Source: Streptomyces longwoodensis
GTDB taxonomy: Bacteria; Actinomycetota; Actinomycetes; Streptomycetales; Streptomycetaceae
Assembly: GCF_001514125.1 (NCBI RefSeq)
Contig: NZ_KQ948550.1
Span: 434,001 to 498,000, forward strand
Direction of reading: 5' to 3'
Length of the DNA: 64,000 bases
Both the position numbers and the translations under genes were made by a program. The notes beneath the pieces were generated by a model that worked only from the letters and a program-made list of their open reading frames with translations, did not search any database and was not told the origin of the DNA. Position 1 is the stretch's first letter. Each line of letters begins with the position of its first letter. This document shows positions 35,601-44,378 of the stretch, piece by piece.

Positions 35601-37092
35601 CTAGTTCGTCCGGCTCGACGAGCCGGTCATGGCGCGCCCGACCCAGCGTGGTGGTGAAGGAGTCGATCTGCTCGCGGAGCGTGCGGAGATCGGCCTGGGC
35701 CGCGCCGGTGTCTTCAAGGAGCTGTTCGCGGCGGTGCTGCCACTGCTCGATGTCGGTCTCGGTCTGCTGGTTGGCCTCGGCCAGTCGGCGGACCTTGTCC
35801 TGGGCGGCGGCCTCGGCGCTGGCGTACCCAGTACGGAGGTCGGCTGCTGCCTGGTGGACGGCCCGGAGGTAGGGCGCGGCGGTGCGCTCTGCCTGGCTGA
35901 GGGCTTCCTGGGCGCGGGTGTGATCGTCCACAGCATGCGCATGGCGTAGCGCCACTGGGACCGTCTCCCAGCCCGACTTTTCGGCTTCGGTCTCCTTCTT
36001 GGCCTGCTCGGCGCCGCGCTGCTTTGCCCGGACGGTGGCCAGTTCGAGGGCGCTGGCGTGATGGCGTACGTGGTGCACGCGCTGCTCGGCCCGCTCGGCT
36101 GCCCGCTTTGCCTCCTCGTGCGCTCGGTAGGTGTCCGTGATGGCGTCGGCGTGGACCGTGAGTACGTCGGACAGTTGCTGCTCGCGCAGCTGGACAGTGG
36201 CGGTCAGGTGCACGAGCCGTTGCTGCGCGCTCTCGGCGGCGTGGGCGGTCTTCTGCCGGGTCTGGTGAAGGATGGCGACCTCGCCACAGGCTCGCTGCAT
36301 GGTCAGGGCGAACTGTCGTTCTTTGTCCCATGCGGCGCGCTGGTCGTGGGCATGGGCGTAGGAGTGGAAGGCGGTGCCCAGCTCGGCGTACTGGTCGTCG
36401 TCGGTGGCCTTGCGCAGCAGCCAGTCCACAAAGGCGTCGGATGTGGTGGTGGTGAATGCCGCCGCCGCGTCGCTCTCCTTGGCGTTCATCCGGCGCTGCA
36501 CGTCGAACAGATCGGGCTGCAGGCCCAGGGTGCGCTGGTGTTTCTCCCATCGTTCCTGGCCGTCCTCGATGCGCAGTTCCAGGGCGTCGACGCGGCGCTG
36601 TACGTCCCGCAACTCGGTGCAATAGTCCTCGAACGGCAGCCAGTGCCCGTCGCGGTGGAAGGGCAGACGGTCGGCGTCCAGGGCGGCGGCCGGGTGGAAG
36701 CTGTAAAAGCGGCGGTGCAGTTTCCCCTCGCGGTCCGGCGCCAGGATCTGGGCGGTGATCAGCAGGCGTCCGGTCCTCGCGTCGGCCCATTCGAGAACCA
36801 CGTGGGAGGGCTGTGCCAGGGACACCGTGAAGTTGCGCAGCGTCTCCACATCCTGGTGGCGGTGCGGGATGGTGGTGCAGGTGATGCCGGTCAGCAGTAC
36901 GCCCTTGCCGCCGCCGTTTTGCAGCATGATCAGGTTGGCCGGGGCCGGGCGGTGGGTGACATGGCCGGCGGCCGGGATCAGCGAGGCGGTTTCCACCTCC
37001 GGGCCGGCGCCGGAGAAGTCCAGGGTGACGTCTTCGTACCGTGCGTCGACGGGGCCGAAATTGCGCAGCAGAATCCGGTTGAGTTCATACAT
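32632..37092 (-). CDS. jetC: Wadjet SMC-like ATPase JetC
   Basis: A 1,486-residue SMC/MukB-like motor. The N-terminal head holds a modified Walker A, LQNGGGKGVLLTG near residue 57. Long heptad-rich helices with frequent Arg, Glu and Ala span roughly 270-1270, interrupted by a hinge-like region in the middle around 620-760. The C-terminal head has the ABC signature FSGGQELTG near 1345 and Walker B LLLLDNP near 1380. It extrudes plasmid DNA in the JetABC complex. The frame is complete. Confidence 0.95.
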   Translation of the reverse strand: MYELNRILLRNFGPVDARYEDVTLDFSGAGPEVETASLIPAAGHVTHRPAPANLIMLQNGGGKGVLLTGITCTTIPHRHQDVETLRNFTVSLAQPSHVVLEWADARTGRLLITAQILAPDREGKLHRRFYSFHPAAALDADRLPFHRDGHWLPFEDYCTELRDVQRRVDALELRIEDGQERWEKHQRTLGLQPDLFDVQRRMNAKESDAAAAFTTTTSDAFVDWLLRKATDDDQYAELGTAFHSYAHAHDQRAAWDKERQFALTMQRACGEVAILHQTRQKTAHAAESAQQRLVHLTATVQLREQQLSDVLTVHADAITDTYRAHEEAKRAAERAEQRVHHVRHHASALELATVRAKQRGAEQAKKETEAEKSGWETVPVALRHAHAVDDHTRAQEALSQAERTAAPYLRAVHQAAADLRTGYASAEAAAQDKVRRLAEANQQTETDIEQWQHRREQLLEDTGAAQADLRTLREQIDSFTTTLGRARHDRLVEPDELAGDAAARAEAHTRHLDQLMDEAKQARQTARTGRDHAHRHLADTQRQALSDRAAADAALAQTDRLRKQATAIQSLPLCADLLEATPDELRASDALEWLHEHATVLGETAGRRIANLETTLTGTRLGLREDQDLLDVLDTSGGLHPASAAVRRLCEDLVTHGISAWPGWRWMHDNVPADAHPQVIRAHPDLVGGIIVGGADGLDAARRHMEQTRPLPATAVTVGTGERLLRPGSCDDDRFVIEPSPTLHDEDAAERERGEVTARITAATRQLQDLNARLAEARELERHLANWLEACAQMPVPDRLAQLNDLQTTAAASETAAQEARNAAEGHDAALHEAEQAYEDLVDRAGQAQRALHVLRQLADAETEAGQARDRISALTAQCQEWRTEADDLRAACKRAEAELLRRAQAIEAARQEADSHAESRRAVPAPPGGDAAIEPDTPHEPLPVLKHRYEQALDELRAVQVGEDQQQRAARAEEHLLTCQREWNQVPGPIQALAQKFSADPRATDEVQRHAILRDVAGQLTDLDERLNALRDKESELKIRTDHLKSAAAAAPLTGEEAAAWTPATLEDATALSARAGQELEEARTTERAASERYNGARRSQANSSRDLAAFRSVLPRLESAAHGLDLPAAAEPYPGTAEAAETEARQAAEEYRTCHQAARDADRALETGVSRLKEEAADVRFEGLDIPLRTQISALGGAKIPALAENWTQALGSRIAALTSDLDAMAKTRDALASQLGAHVTDLLHRLDQASRFSAFPDGDAPWAGQKFLTIRYKKPDQQTLAASMRETVDALAQNPRTRKLKGIDVVLRCLKEAVPRGFTAEVMKPNAAQRITRVPVEKMGTTFSGGQELTGAILLYCALAALRTSPGPRSRTRNGGLLLLDNPIGRANATYLVDLQFEMAAALGIQLIYTTGLSDEEVTARFPMCIPLRNDAEARAGLSLIRLDERIRHALVPSPRIVPDDSAAVPSGYLHSARLYTKETPAQ

Positions 37093-37113
37093 GGCAGGCG
37101 TCCTTACGGCAGG

Positions 37114-37929
37114 TCAGTGGGGCAGCGGCGAACCCGGCAGGGTGTCATCGGTACTCAGAGCGCTGTCTGCCGCCGACTCGGAGGTGGTGGCCTGGTCGCG
37201 GGAGGGCAGGGCGGCCACGCCCAGGGCCGCCAGTTCCCGCAGCATGTCGCCAGCGGCCTGGTCGCGGATCTGCAGCCGGTACTTGACGCTGGTGGCGTAG
37301 GTGCCGGCGTCCTCGTCGCTCACCTTGCGCACGAAGCCGTGCTCGGCCAGGTGGGTCAGGGCGCGGCGCACCAGGGAATAGGTCACCGTCCTGGGGGTCT
37401 TGTCCGCCCGAGTGGTGCCGGTGGCATTGCGCCGCAGATAGGCCCGCCATAGTCCCTCCAGGCCGGGCTGGTCGGCCGGGGGATCGGTGTCGGCGTCGGT
37501 TTGCGCAAGCCGGTGCTCGATGGCCCGGGCCAGGGAGCGGACCTCCTCGTCCACCTGCTTGACCGAGACTCGGGTGACGTACTCGTCGTCGTCGAGGTCC
37601 TCGGGCCGGGGGAAGGCCAGGGCGGCGATGGCGAGCTGGGCCAGCAGATACAGCGGCCGGTCGGCGGTCTGCGGGACCAGGTCGGCCACCGAGACGGCGA
37701 AGTCGGTCTCCGGGGTGGTCCCCAGAACCAGGCCCGGCATGCGGTGGACCTCCAGCACCGTCAGGTCGAAGCCCTGGGTGATCTTCCGTACGATCTGGGC
37801 GAAGTCCGGTTCGGTCTCGAAGCGCCGGACCAGCCGCGCGTACTCCCCGGAGCGGGCCGGTGCCTTGCCACGGGCCAGGGCCAGGGCAACCATCCGGGCG
37901 GCGTCCGCAATGTCCTCGTGATGGCTCAC
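37114..37929 (-). CDS. jetB: Wadjet KITE-like subunit JetB
   Basis: A 271-residue MukE-like winged-helix protein. It has a helical N-terminus (DAARMVALALARGKAP), a middle segment TRVSVKQVDEEVRSLAR and a second winged helix around 175-230 (TYSLVRRALTHLAEHGFV). It bridges the kleisin and the SMC heads. The start overlaps the jetA stop as ATGA, and jetC follows 21 bases downstream. Identification rests on position, size and fold pattern together. Confidence 0.9.
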   Translation of the reverse strand: MSHHEDIADAARMVALALARGKAPARSGEYARLVRRFETEPDFAQIVRKITQGFDLTVLEVHRMPGLVLGTTPETDFAVSVADLVPQTADRPLYLLAQLAIAALAFPRPEDLDDDEYVTRVSVKQVDEEVRSLARAIEHRLAQTDADTDPPADQPGLEGLWRAYLRRNATGTTRADKTPRTVTYSLVRRALTHLAEHGFVRKVSDEDAGTYATSVKYRLQIRDQAAGDMLRELAALGVAALPSRDQATTSESAADSALSTDDTLPGSPLPH

Positions 37930-39476
37930 GCGCTCTCCTGGTCACGGTCGGGGATGGGAGTCACCGACGACAGCCGGTTGTCGTCGGCGGTGGGGGCATC
38001 GGATGATCTGGGTGGGACCGAGGGCTGCGATTGGGTGCGGATCAGCAGGAAGTCGCTGCCGCCGAAGCGTTCGTCCACCAGCTCGGTGCCGTCGTCGACA
38101 GCCACAACGGCAGGCTCGCCGACGGCCAGTTGACGCACCGGCACCTGCCGAAAGAGCTGCTGCACGCGCATCGCAAGGAGTGCGTCCGTGCCGGATTCAG
38201 GACCTATGCCGGGGCCGGGCAAGCGGGTGGAGCCCAGCAGTGCGGACAGCCGCACTCCCTGGTCGGTGGCCGTGTCCAGCAGGACGTCCACCGCCTCGTG
38301 TTGCGCGTTGCTGAACACGGCCGTGTGCTCGCCGTCGCCTGGGTCGTCGTCGTGTGCGACCGGTACCAGGTCCCCCGCGGCCAATTCGCTGACGCGGGCC
38401 AGGGCCTCGAAATAGTCCGGCAGATACATCACGCGGGGCTGCTGCGGGCCCAGGACGGCCCTGGTGAACGCCTCCAAGGGCCCCAGGCAGGCATCCAGGG
38501 AAAATTCCATCACCGGCTGCAGGAGCTGCTCGTGCATGTGCACCCGGGCGTGCAGCGTCGGCGCCACGAACACCTGGCGGTCCTGTTGGCGCCGGTACTC
38601 CGGGCCGACCTTCAACAGCATGTCGATAAGCACCGAATGCCGTTGCATGCATTCGACGATCAGCGTCCCCAGCCCCTCCAACTGCCGACGCTTGTGCGCG
38701 TCGTCAGTGACCTCCAGCAGCTGGTCGACTCGCTCCTTGAGCTGCTGCTCAGTCGCGGAACGGCTGCGGACGTGCTCCAGGGCATCGTCGACGGTCTCCT
38801 TGACCTCCGTATCCCAGTCCACCGCCCGCACGTTCCGCTTCATCGCCTCGATACGCCCATGGATGTCCTTGGCGTAACGGATGCTCTGCAGACGGGCCGT
38901 GTGCGCGATCTGCCACGCCTCGCCGATACGGGCACGCTTCAGGAGCGCCTCCAACTTGGCCTCGGCAGCGATCTGTTCGGAAGCGATGTCCACGTCGATC
39001 GCATGCACCAGCACGGTGATCGCCGCATCCGTGGCAATCAGCGCCGCCTGCCCCACATGGTCAGGTACCTCCTTGAGGATCTGGAACGACGTCATACGGG
39101 TCTGGAACCCCTCGTCCGTCACGCTGCCGATCGCGTGACGGAACGCCCGGTCGCGCTCCTCGGTGTTGATCAGCCGTTCGGTCACCCAGCGCGCGACGGC
39201 CCGGTACTCCTCAGCCGGGCGTCCCGGCAGCTGCAGCGCGGCGAACTCGGACACATGGTCCACCACCGTCTCCTGGCGGACCGCCGTGCGCATGTCCGTG
39301 CGTAGCGTGACGACATCGATCGCAGCCAGCGCCAGCTCAGCCAGGCGGTAGCCCTCCCACCCCCGCTCGGCCTTGGCCTTGCTGCTGTCGAGCGCCAGTA
39401 GCGGGCGGACCACCGCCAGCGCCTTCATGCGTGAGGTAATGCTCTCGTAGACCGCCCGTGGTTCCTCAAAGATCAC
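37926..39476 (-). CDS. jetA: Wadjet kleisin-like subunit JetA
   Basis: A 516-residue first gene of the operon. It is mostly helical, with an N-terminal winged-helix-like region (RMKALAVVRPLLALD), a long central coiled stretch (about 150-280) and an acidic linker near 370. In the complex JetA closes the SMC ring. The GTG at 39476 lies 8 bases after GGAG. Upstream sequence is the debris of a truncated gene, so the promoter must lie within 39.48-39.7 kb. I did not try to fix the Wadjet type. Confidence 0.88.
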   Translation of the reverse strand: MIFEEPRAVYESITSRMKALAVVRPLLALDSSKAKAERGWEGYRLAELALAAIDVVTLRTDMRTAVRQETVVDHVSEFAALQLPGRPAEEYRAVARWVTERLINTEERDRAFRHAIGSVTDEGFQTRMTSFQILKEVPDHVGQAALIATDAAITVLVHAIDVDIASEQIAAEAKLEALLKRARIGEAWQIAHTARLQSIRYAKDIHGRIEAMKRNVRAVDWDTEVKETVDDALEHVRSRSATEQQLKERVDQLLEVTDDAHKRRQLEGLGTLIVECMQRHSVLIDMLLKVGPEYRRQQDRQVFVAPTLHARVHMHEQLLQPVMEFSLDACLGPLEAFTRAVLGPQQPRVMYLPDYFEALARVSELAAGDLVPVAHDDDPGDGEHTAVFSNAQHEAVDVLLDTATDQGVRLSALLGSTRLPGPGIGPESGTDALLAMRVQQLFRQVPVRQLAVGEPAVVAVDDGTELVDERFGGSDFLLIRTQSQPSVPPRSSDAPTADDNRLSSVTPIPDRDQESA

Positions 39477-40026
39477 CCCGAAGGCTCCAATCGCCCTTTT
39501 TCCACTTGGAGTTCACGCTAAAACGCGGCACTGACATTCGCGCTGGGACCGAACCAGAACGGCCGACAGTGAGAGGGGAGAGGCGCGCACCTCCCGTGCG
39601 AAAGGAGCCATGCATCTTCACGGATCTTCCCCGCCCGGACCGGTTGATCACCTGGCGGCCTCGGGGGGAACGCACGCGGTGGATGCGATCTGGGATCGGC
39701 ATGCGGGACAGGCTGGGGGTGATCTCGGTGGTGATGCCTTCGGCGTTGAGGGCTTGGGTGGCCTGGTCGGCCCAGTAGGGCTCTTCGTGGTCGATCCGGG
39801 CCAGGGCCATGGTGTGTTCGTCGAACTGCTCGAAGCCGCGCGCGGCGAGCATGGCTTGGGCGGTTCGGTGGTGGGTGCCCGTGAGGGAGGCGGTCACGGC
39901 GCTGGGGTGGGCGGGGTGGGTGTCGAGGCGGACGTGGGCCTTGAGGGGGCTCTGGTGCATGGGGTGGGCTCGATTCGAATCCGGGGCCCCTGTCGTGGGT
40001 TGGCCGGGCCCGGAGGGTGAGGTCAT
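39466..40026 (-). pseudogene. Truncated two-module conjugation-element gene at the island edge
   Basis: The first 105 residues belong to the short-module family seen elsewhere in the element (AQAMLAARGFEQFDEHTMALARIDHEEP, then a helix and LNAEGITTEITPSL). After TEITPSL, near 39715, the text turns basic and random and ends inside the jetA start. The normal continuation is missing. Its ATG overlaps the stop of the DnaB-like gene (ATGA), so it was once the next gene of that operon. It marks the junction where the defence block was joined. Confidence 0.7.
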
Positions 40027-41150
40027 CGGTGGGTGCGCGCGGCGGACAGGGCTGGCCGGTGTGGTGGGCCGGTCCGGGGAAGCGGCGCGGATCGTGCGGG
40101 TGCACTTGTGGTGGACGCGGGGGTGGGTGAGGTGGCGCGGTTCCAGCGGGTACGCAAGGCGTTGAGGTCGGCCAGGGCGCGGCGGCTGCCGGTGATGAGC
40201 TGGTGGGGGGTGTTAGCGGGGTCGTCGGTGTAGGCGGTGATCCGGTCGGCGACCGTGTGGGCGCGGGCGAGCAGGGCGCGCTGGAGGATCTTCTCGCCCC
40301 AGTACTCGGGGGAGCCGGCGGGCGTGGAGACCAGTGCCATCAGGTCGCGGGGGGTGAGGGAGTCGGTGAGGAGTCCGCGGTGCTGGGCTTCGCCGAGGAC
40401 GGTGATCGGGTCGACCATGTCGCCGCGGTGGACCAGCGCCGTGACGGACTGCCAGAGCGCGGCGTGCAGCGGAAGGATGAAGTCCTCCGCGGCCAGCCAC
40501 CGCATCTGCTGCACATTCGCCGGGTAGGCGGTGGCGGTGGCCAGGAGGAGACGTTCTTCGTCCAGTTCCTCTTCGCCAGCCTGCCGTGGGACATCCCCGC
40601 TGTGTGTGGTGCGGGGAAGGGAGCCGGGGTGTGGGGCGAACTGCCCGGCGAGGTCGTCCAGGACGCGGCCGAGGGCGTCGGCCTGCATGAGGGTGGCGGC
40701 TGCCGGGTCGGGCCCGGCTGGGTCGGTGGCGGTATGGGCGAGGCGTTCGGCGTGCAGGCGCAGGGTTCGGCGGGCGTGGTCGGCGCGGATCATCCGGGTG
40801 TAGGCCGCGGCGTGCTTGGGCTGTGGGCAGAACTGGATGACGGCGTGGAGGTAGGAGGCGTTCAGGCCGGGGGCGTGAGGGCGGGCGCGCTCCAGGACTT
40901 GGTTGAGCCAGGCGGTGTCCTTGGCGTGGTCGTCGGGGTCGGGCGGTGGAAGAGTGCGGATCGCGGTGAACAGGTTGGCGTGGGCGTGGTTGTCGAAGTG
41001 GTCGGCGGCCAGGGTGCCGGTGTCGGCCAGACGTGCCGGTTCGAGGAGGAGGGCGCCGAGCAGGGCCTGTTCGGCGTAGTGGACCGGCTTCGGCGCCGGG
41101 ACGCGGTCGACGTCGTCTTCCTCGTCGGGATCGGGGGTGGTGTAGGGCAT
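40023..41150 (-). CDS. Tandem DnaB N-terminal-domain protein without helicase domain
   Basis: The protein has 375 residues. Residues 20-120 match the DnaB/DnaG-interacting helical domain (HYAEQALLGALLLEP, NLFTAIRTL). A second copy lies at about 185-310 (EERLLLATATAYP, DPITVLGEAQHRGLL, LMALVSTPAGSPEYW). The RecA-type ATPase core of DnaB, with its Walker A, is absent. It may recruit host primase or helicase loader to the element during transfer replication. The ATG at 41150 overlaps the methyltransferase stop. Domain identity is fairly sure, function inferred. Confidence 0.78.
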   Translation of the reverse strand: MPYTTPDPDEEDDVDRVPAPKPVHYAEQALLGALLLEPARLADTGTLAADHFDNHAHANLFTAIRTLPPPDPDDHAKDTAWLNQVLERARPHAPGLNASYLHAVIQFCPQPKHAAAYTRMIRADHARRTLRLHAERLAHTATDPAGPDPAAATLMQADALGRVLDDLAGQFAPHPGSLPRTTHSGDVPRQAGEEELDEERLLLATATAYPANVQQMRWLAAEDFILPLHAALWQSVTALVHRGDMVDPITVLGEAQHRGLLTDSLTPRDLMALVSTPAGSPEYWGEKILQRALLARAHTVADRITAYTDDPANTPHQLITGSRRALADLNALRTRWNRATSPTPASTTSAPARSAPLPRTGPPHRPALSAARTHR

Positions 41151-42421
41151 CAGGCTGCGAGGGTGAAGTCGTCGGGGTTGAAGGGCTTGTCGAGGAGTGG
41201 AGCGAGCAGGTGCGCGGCCATCTGCGGGGGGACGGCGTTGCCGATCTGGGAGAACTGCTGGCCCTTGTTGCCCTGCCACGGGTAGTCGGCGGGAAAGGTC
41301 TGCAGGAGGCCGGCCTCCCGGGCAGTGATCCGGATCGGCTCCGGCACCGCCGGCGCGTCCGTGTCGTTGGCCAGAGCCGACACTGGTTCGGCAACCCAGG
41401 TGCACTCGTTCGCTCGGTGTCCGAAGAACAGCGTGCCTGCCGGCTCGGACAGCGGGCGGACGGTGGCGTTGGCCTGGTTGTTGCTGCGTAGGGACCAAGA
41501 CCATCGGTGTGCTTCGGCGGTGAAGGTCGGCGCAGGGGCGCTGGCGGCGCGGTTTTCACGGGTGCCGTGCTTGGCAGCCCAACCGGCTCCTTCGCGGCGG
41601 GACTGCAGGACCACTCCGTCCGGCTGGGGCACCCAGGTGCCGCGCTCCCGGGCGTCGGACAGCGTCTTTCGCGAGCCGGAAGGGAACGGTTCGGGTCCGC
41701 CGCCGGGCCCTCCGCCAGCGCAGACGGTCGGGACGGGTCGGTCGGTCGCGCCCCATCCCAGGGCCTCGGCCATGCTGACCCAACGGGCACGGCCCGGACC
41801 GAACAGGGATTCCGGCTCCTCGACCTGGGAGTGCGTCGGCGTGGGAGGCTGTGCCGTACGGACCCGGGAGGCGAGCAGGATCGCCCGCCTTCTCGTCTGC
41901 GGGACGCCGAAGTCGGCGGCGTTGAGGATCCCGCACCAGACCGAGAAGCCCCATCCGCGCAGGACGGCCGCGTATTGCTTCCACAACGGCAGGACGTCCG
42001 GAACCTCCTCCATAGCGACCCACTCAGGCTCGCCGACCGTGTTCAGGGCCTGGAGGTAGCGCATCGGCTCAGCCGCCAGCAGAGACCGCTCGTCACGGCA
42101 CGCGGCGAGGAGGCGTTCGCGGGTGTCCCGCCCGGCGGCCAAGTCCTCGACCGCCGCGTGCACCAGCGGCTGGTCCACCAGACCGAGGCGTTTGCCAGCC
42201 ATACTCCACGCCTGGCACGGAGGGGAAGCGATCAGCCCACTCGTGCGGCCGATAAAGGGCCCCGTCGGATACATCGCCACGTCGGCCCGGATCGTCAACT
42301 GGCCAGCGGCCGCGCGGGTCTTGCAGGCCCACTCGTCCCACTCCAGGCCGACATCGCGCACTCCGAGGACACCCAGTGCTCGGCTCCAGCCGCCCGGCCC
42401 CGCGAAGAGGTCGAGTATCAC
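41150..42421 (-). CDS. DNA cytosine-5 methyltransferase
   Basis: A 423-residue C5-cytosine methyltransferase. Motif I is LDLFAGPGGWS at the extreme N-terminus, and motif IV has the catalytic Cys in SPPCQAWS near residue 72. Motif VI is EEVPDV (Glu kept), VIII QTRRRAILLAS, and IX-X end with GNAVPP. The GTG at 42421 is preferred because homologous enzymes begin just before motif I; a longer frame to 42499 exists. No restriction partner is adjacent, so it probably protects the element from host restriction, or is a solitary methylase. It stands between the coupling protein and the DnaB-like gene. Confidence 0.93.
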   Translation of the reverse strand: MILDLFAGPGGWSRALGVLGVRDVGLEWDEWACKTRAAAGQLTIRADVAMYPTGPFIGRTSGLIASPPCQAWSMAGKRLGLVDQPLVHAAVEDLAAGRDTRERLLAACRDERSLLAAEPMRYLQALNTVGEPEWVAMEEVPDVLPLWKQYAAVLRGWGFSVWCGILNAADFGVPQTRRRAILLASRVRTAQPPTPTHSQVEEPESLFGPGRARWVSMAEALGWGATDRPVPTVCAGGGPGGGPEPFPSGSRKTLSDARERGTWVPQPDGVVLQSRREGAGWAAKHGTRENRAASAPAPTFTAEAHRWSWSLRSNNQANATVRPLSEPAGTLFFGHRANECTWVAEPVSALANDTDAPAVPEPIRITAREAGLLQTFPADYPWQGNKGQQFSQIGNAVPPQMAAHLLAPLLDKPFNPDDFTLAA

Positions 42422-42551
42422 GTGGCCAGCCCCAACTTGTCCCGCTTCGAAGCACCCGCATCCCCGCGGCAAGTGACGAGGCCATGCTCGGGCCAACATC
42501 TGTCCTCGGCGCCCGTCTGCACTTCATCGGCTTCGTCCAGGCGTGTCCTGC

Positions 42552-44345
42552 TCATGCTGCCGATCCAAAGTCGGCTTGGCTGGGTGCGTGCTTCGTGATT
42601 GCACGGGCGGTGATCGCCATGGAGGCACGGGCAGAGGCGGCGGCCAGTTCGTCGGCTCCGGGCTCGGCGTACCAGGGGCGCAGGTCGAGCATCGCGGCGC
42701 GCATGCCGGTGGCGAAGACCAGGGCGGTGCCCTTGGGCAGGGCGCGGATCTCGTCGGCGGGCAGGATCCGCTGCTGTCGCATCGACACCGAGGTCGACTT
42801 GCCGGACTCCGAGTGCGAGGTCGAGGTGGTTTCGACGTCGTGGTCGCCGATCAGGCGGCTGAGCTTGTCGGCAAAGTCGGGGTCGTCGATGCCGGAGCCG
42901 ATGACCTTGACGGTCGAGGCGGACCACATGGCGTCCATGCCGGCGTCCCCCCAGACCTTCTGGCCCTGGCGGTAGGACTGCAGGATGGTGATTGGGATGA
43001 TCCCGCGCGACCCAAGGTGTGAATACAGATCCGGCAAGTCGCTGATCTTGCACACGTTGGCGGCCTCGTCGAGGATCGCGAGCATGGGCGGGTCGAGGCG
43101 TCCGCCGGCGCGTTCGGCCTGCGCGGTCGCGGCCCGCATCACCGAATCCGCGCACGCCGCGATCACCGCCGAGGCTCCGCCTCCGCCGTCCTTGGACAGC
43201 AGAAACAGCGTGTCGGTGGAGGTGACGAACTCGGACGGCCTGAACTCCGGGACGCTCTTCTGCGGGGTGACCCAGGCGGCGATCTCGCTGTTCAGTAGCG
43301 CGGCGGCGTACTGGCGGGCGGTCTCGTAGATGCCGTCCCGGGTTTCCGGCGGTCCTTCCACGGTGCCCTTGAGCTGGGCGGCGACCGCGGTAAACCCGTG
43401 GTCGCGGAGGATGTCGAGCGGGGTGCGGTCGGCGGGGAAGGCCATCCACTGCATCACGTCGGTGATCGGCCGCTCGTCCAGGGCCGCGGCGAGGAACAAC
43501 TGGGCGAGGATGTTGGATCCGGCCTTGGACCAGAAGTCGCCCTGCTGGGAGGAGTCCACGGAGGCGGCGAGGAAGTGGCCGGCGAGGCGGCCGGCGCCGT
43601 CGAGGGTCTTGGCGTCCGCCAAGGGGTTCCACCACATCTCGCGGGCGGCGTGCGCGATCTGCTGCGGGTCCATCGACCACACCTGCCCGACACGCGCGCG
43701 GGCGTCGAGGGTGGCGGTGTAGGCGTCGCCGGCGGCCTTGTTCGAGGTCAGCAGGACCGGGCCGGGCGCGGCGAGGATGGAGGGGATCGCGAGCGAGGTG
43801 GTCTTGCCCGAGCGGGGCGCCATGATGGCGACGGCCACGTCCTCGTAGCCCATGCGGATCTCGTGCTTGGTGCCCTGCAGGTTGCCGAGGAGGATGCCGG
43901 TGTCCCGGGCCTCGATGTGCTTGGCGTCCTTCAGGCTCGGGCGCAGGGAGCGGGCCTTGTCGGTGATCGCCTTGGCCATCAGCGGTTCGATGTCCCGGGC
44001 CTTGGCCATGCCGGTGATCTTCTTCTTCCGGCCGCCGCTGCGGTTCTTGTGCTGAGCCCACAGCACGCCCGCCGCTGTCCCGAGGGCCAGGAGCAGGACG
44101 ACCGGGACGATGCGGGCACCGATCAGCAGGGACGTTTCTCCCGCGTGGGGCCAGACCTGCTCGGGGTGGAGCAGGGCGTTGGTCGGCTGGTACGCCGCCC
44201 AGCCAGCTCCGGTGAGGTAGGCGGTGATGTTGCCGGAAAGCCAGGCGAGGTGGGACAGGGGGACGACGACGGCGAGCACGCCGAGGAGGAGGCGCAGGAC
44301 GATGTCGTACGCGTCGGTGGAACTGTTGGAGGGGGTGGGGGGCAA
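42552..44345 (-). CDS. VirD4/TraG-type conjugative coupling protein
   Basis: A 597-residue ATPase that links the DNA-relaxase complex to the type IV secretion channel. Two membrane segments lie at about 14-36 and 76-98. Walker A is IMAPRSGKTTS near 177 and Walker B MLAILDEAANV near 425. TraG-type motifs SILQSYRQGQKVWG and a C-terminal GTALVFATGMR follow. The predicted start is TTG at 44345. It is the clearest proof that this half of the window is a conjugative element. Confidence 0.93.
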   Translation of the reverse strand: MPPTPSNSSTDAYDIVLRLLLGVLAVVVPLSHLAWLSGNITAYLTGAGWAAYQPTNALLHPEQVWPHAGETSLLIGARIVPVVLLLALGTAAGVLWAQHKNRSGGRKKKITGMAKARDIEPLMAKAITDKARSLRPSLKDAKHIEARDTGILLGNLQGTKHEIRMGYEDVAVAIMAPRSGKTTSLAIPSILAAPGPVLLTSNKAAGDAYTATLDARARVGQVWSMDPQQIAHAAREMWWNPLADAKTLDGAGRLAGHFLAASVDSSQQGDFWSKAGSNILAQLFLAAALDERPITDVMQWMAFPADRTPLDILRDHGFTAVAAQLKGTVEGPPETRDGIYETARQYAAALLNSEIAAWVTPQKSVPEFRPSEFVTSTDTLFLLSKDGGGGASAVIAACADSVMRAATAQAERAGGRLDPPMLAILDEAANVCKISDLPDLYSHLGSRGIIPITILQSYRQGQKVWGDAGMDAMWSASTVKVIGSGIDDPDFADKLSRLIGDHDVETTSTSHSESGKSTSVSMRQQRILPADEIRALPKGTALVFATGMRAAMLDLRPWYAEPGADELAAASARASMAITARAITKHAPSQADFGSAA

Positions 44346-44378
44346 AGCGTTACGTGCCTTCCGGGCGGCGGCGGGGAT

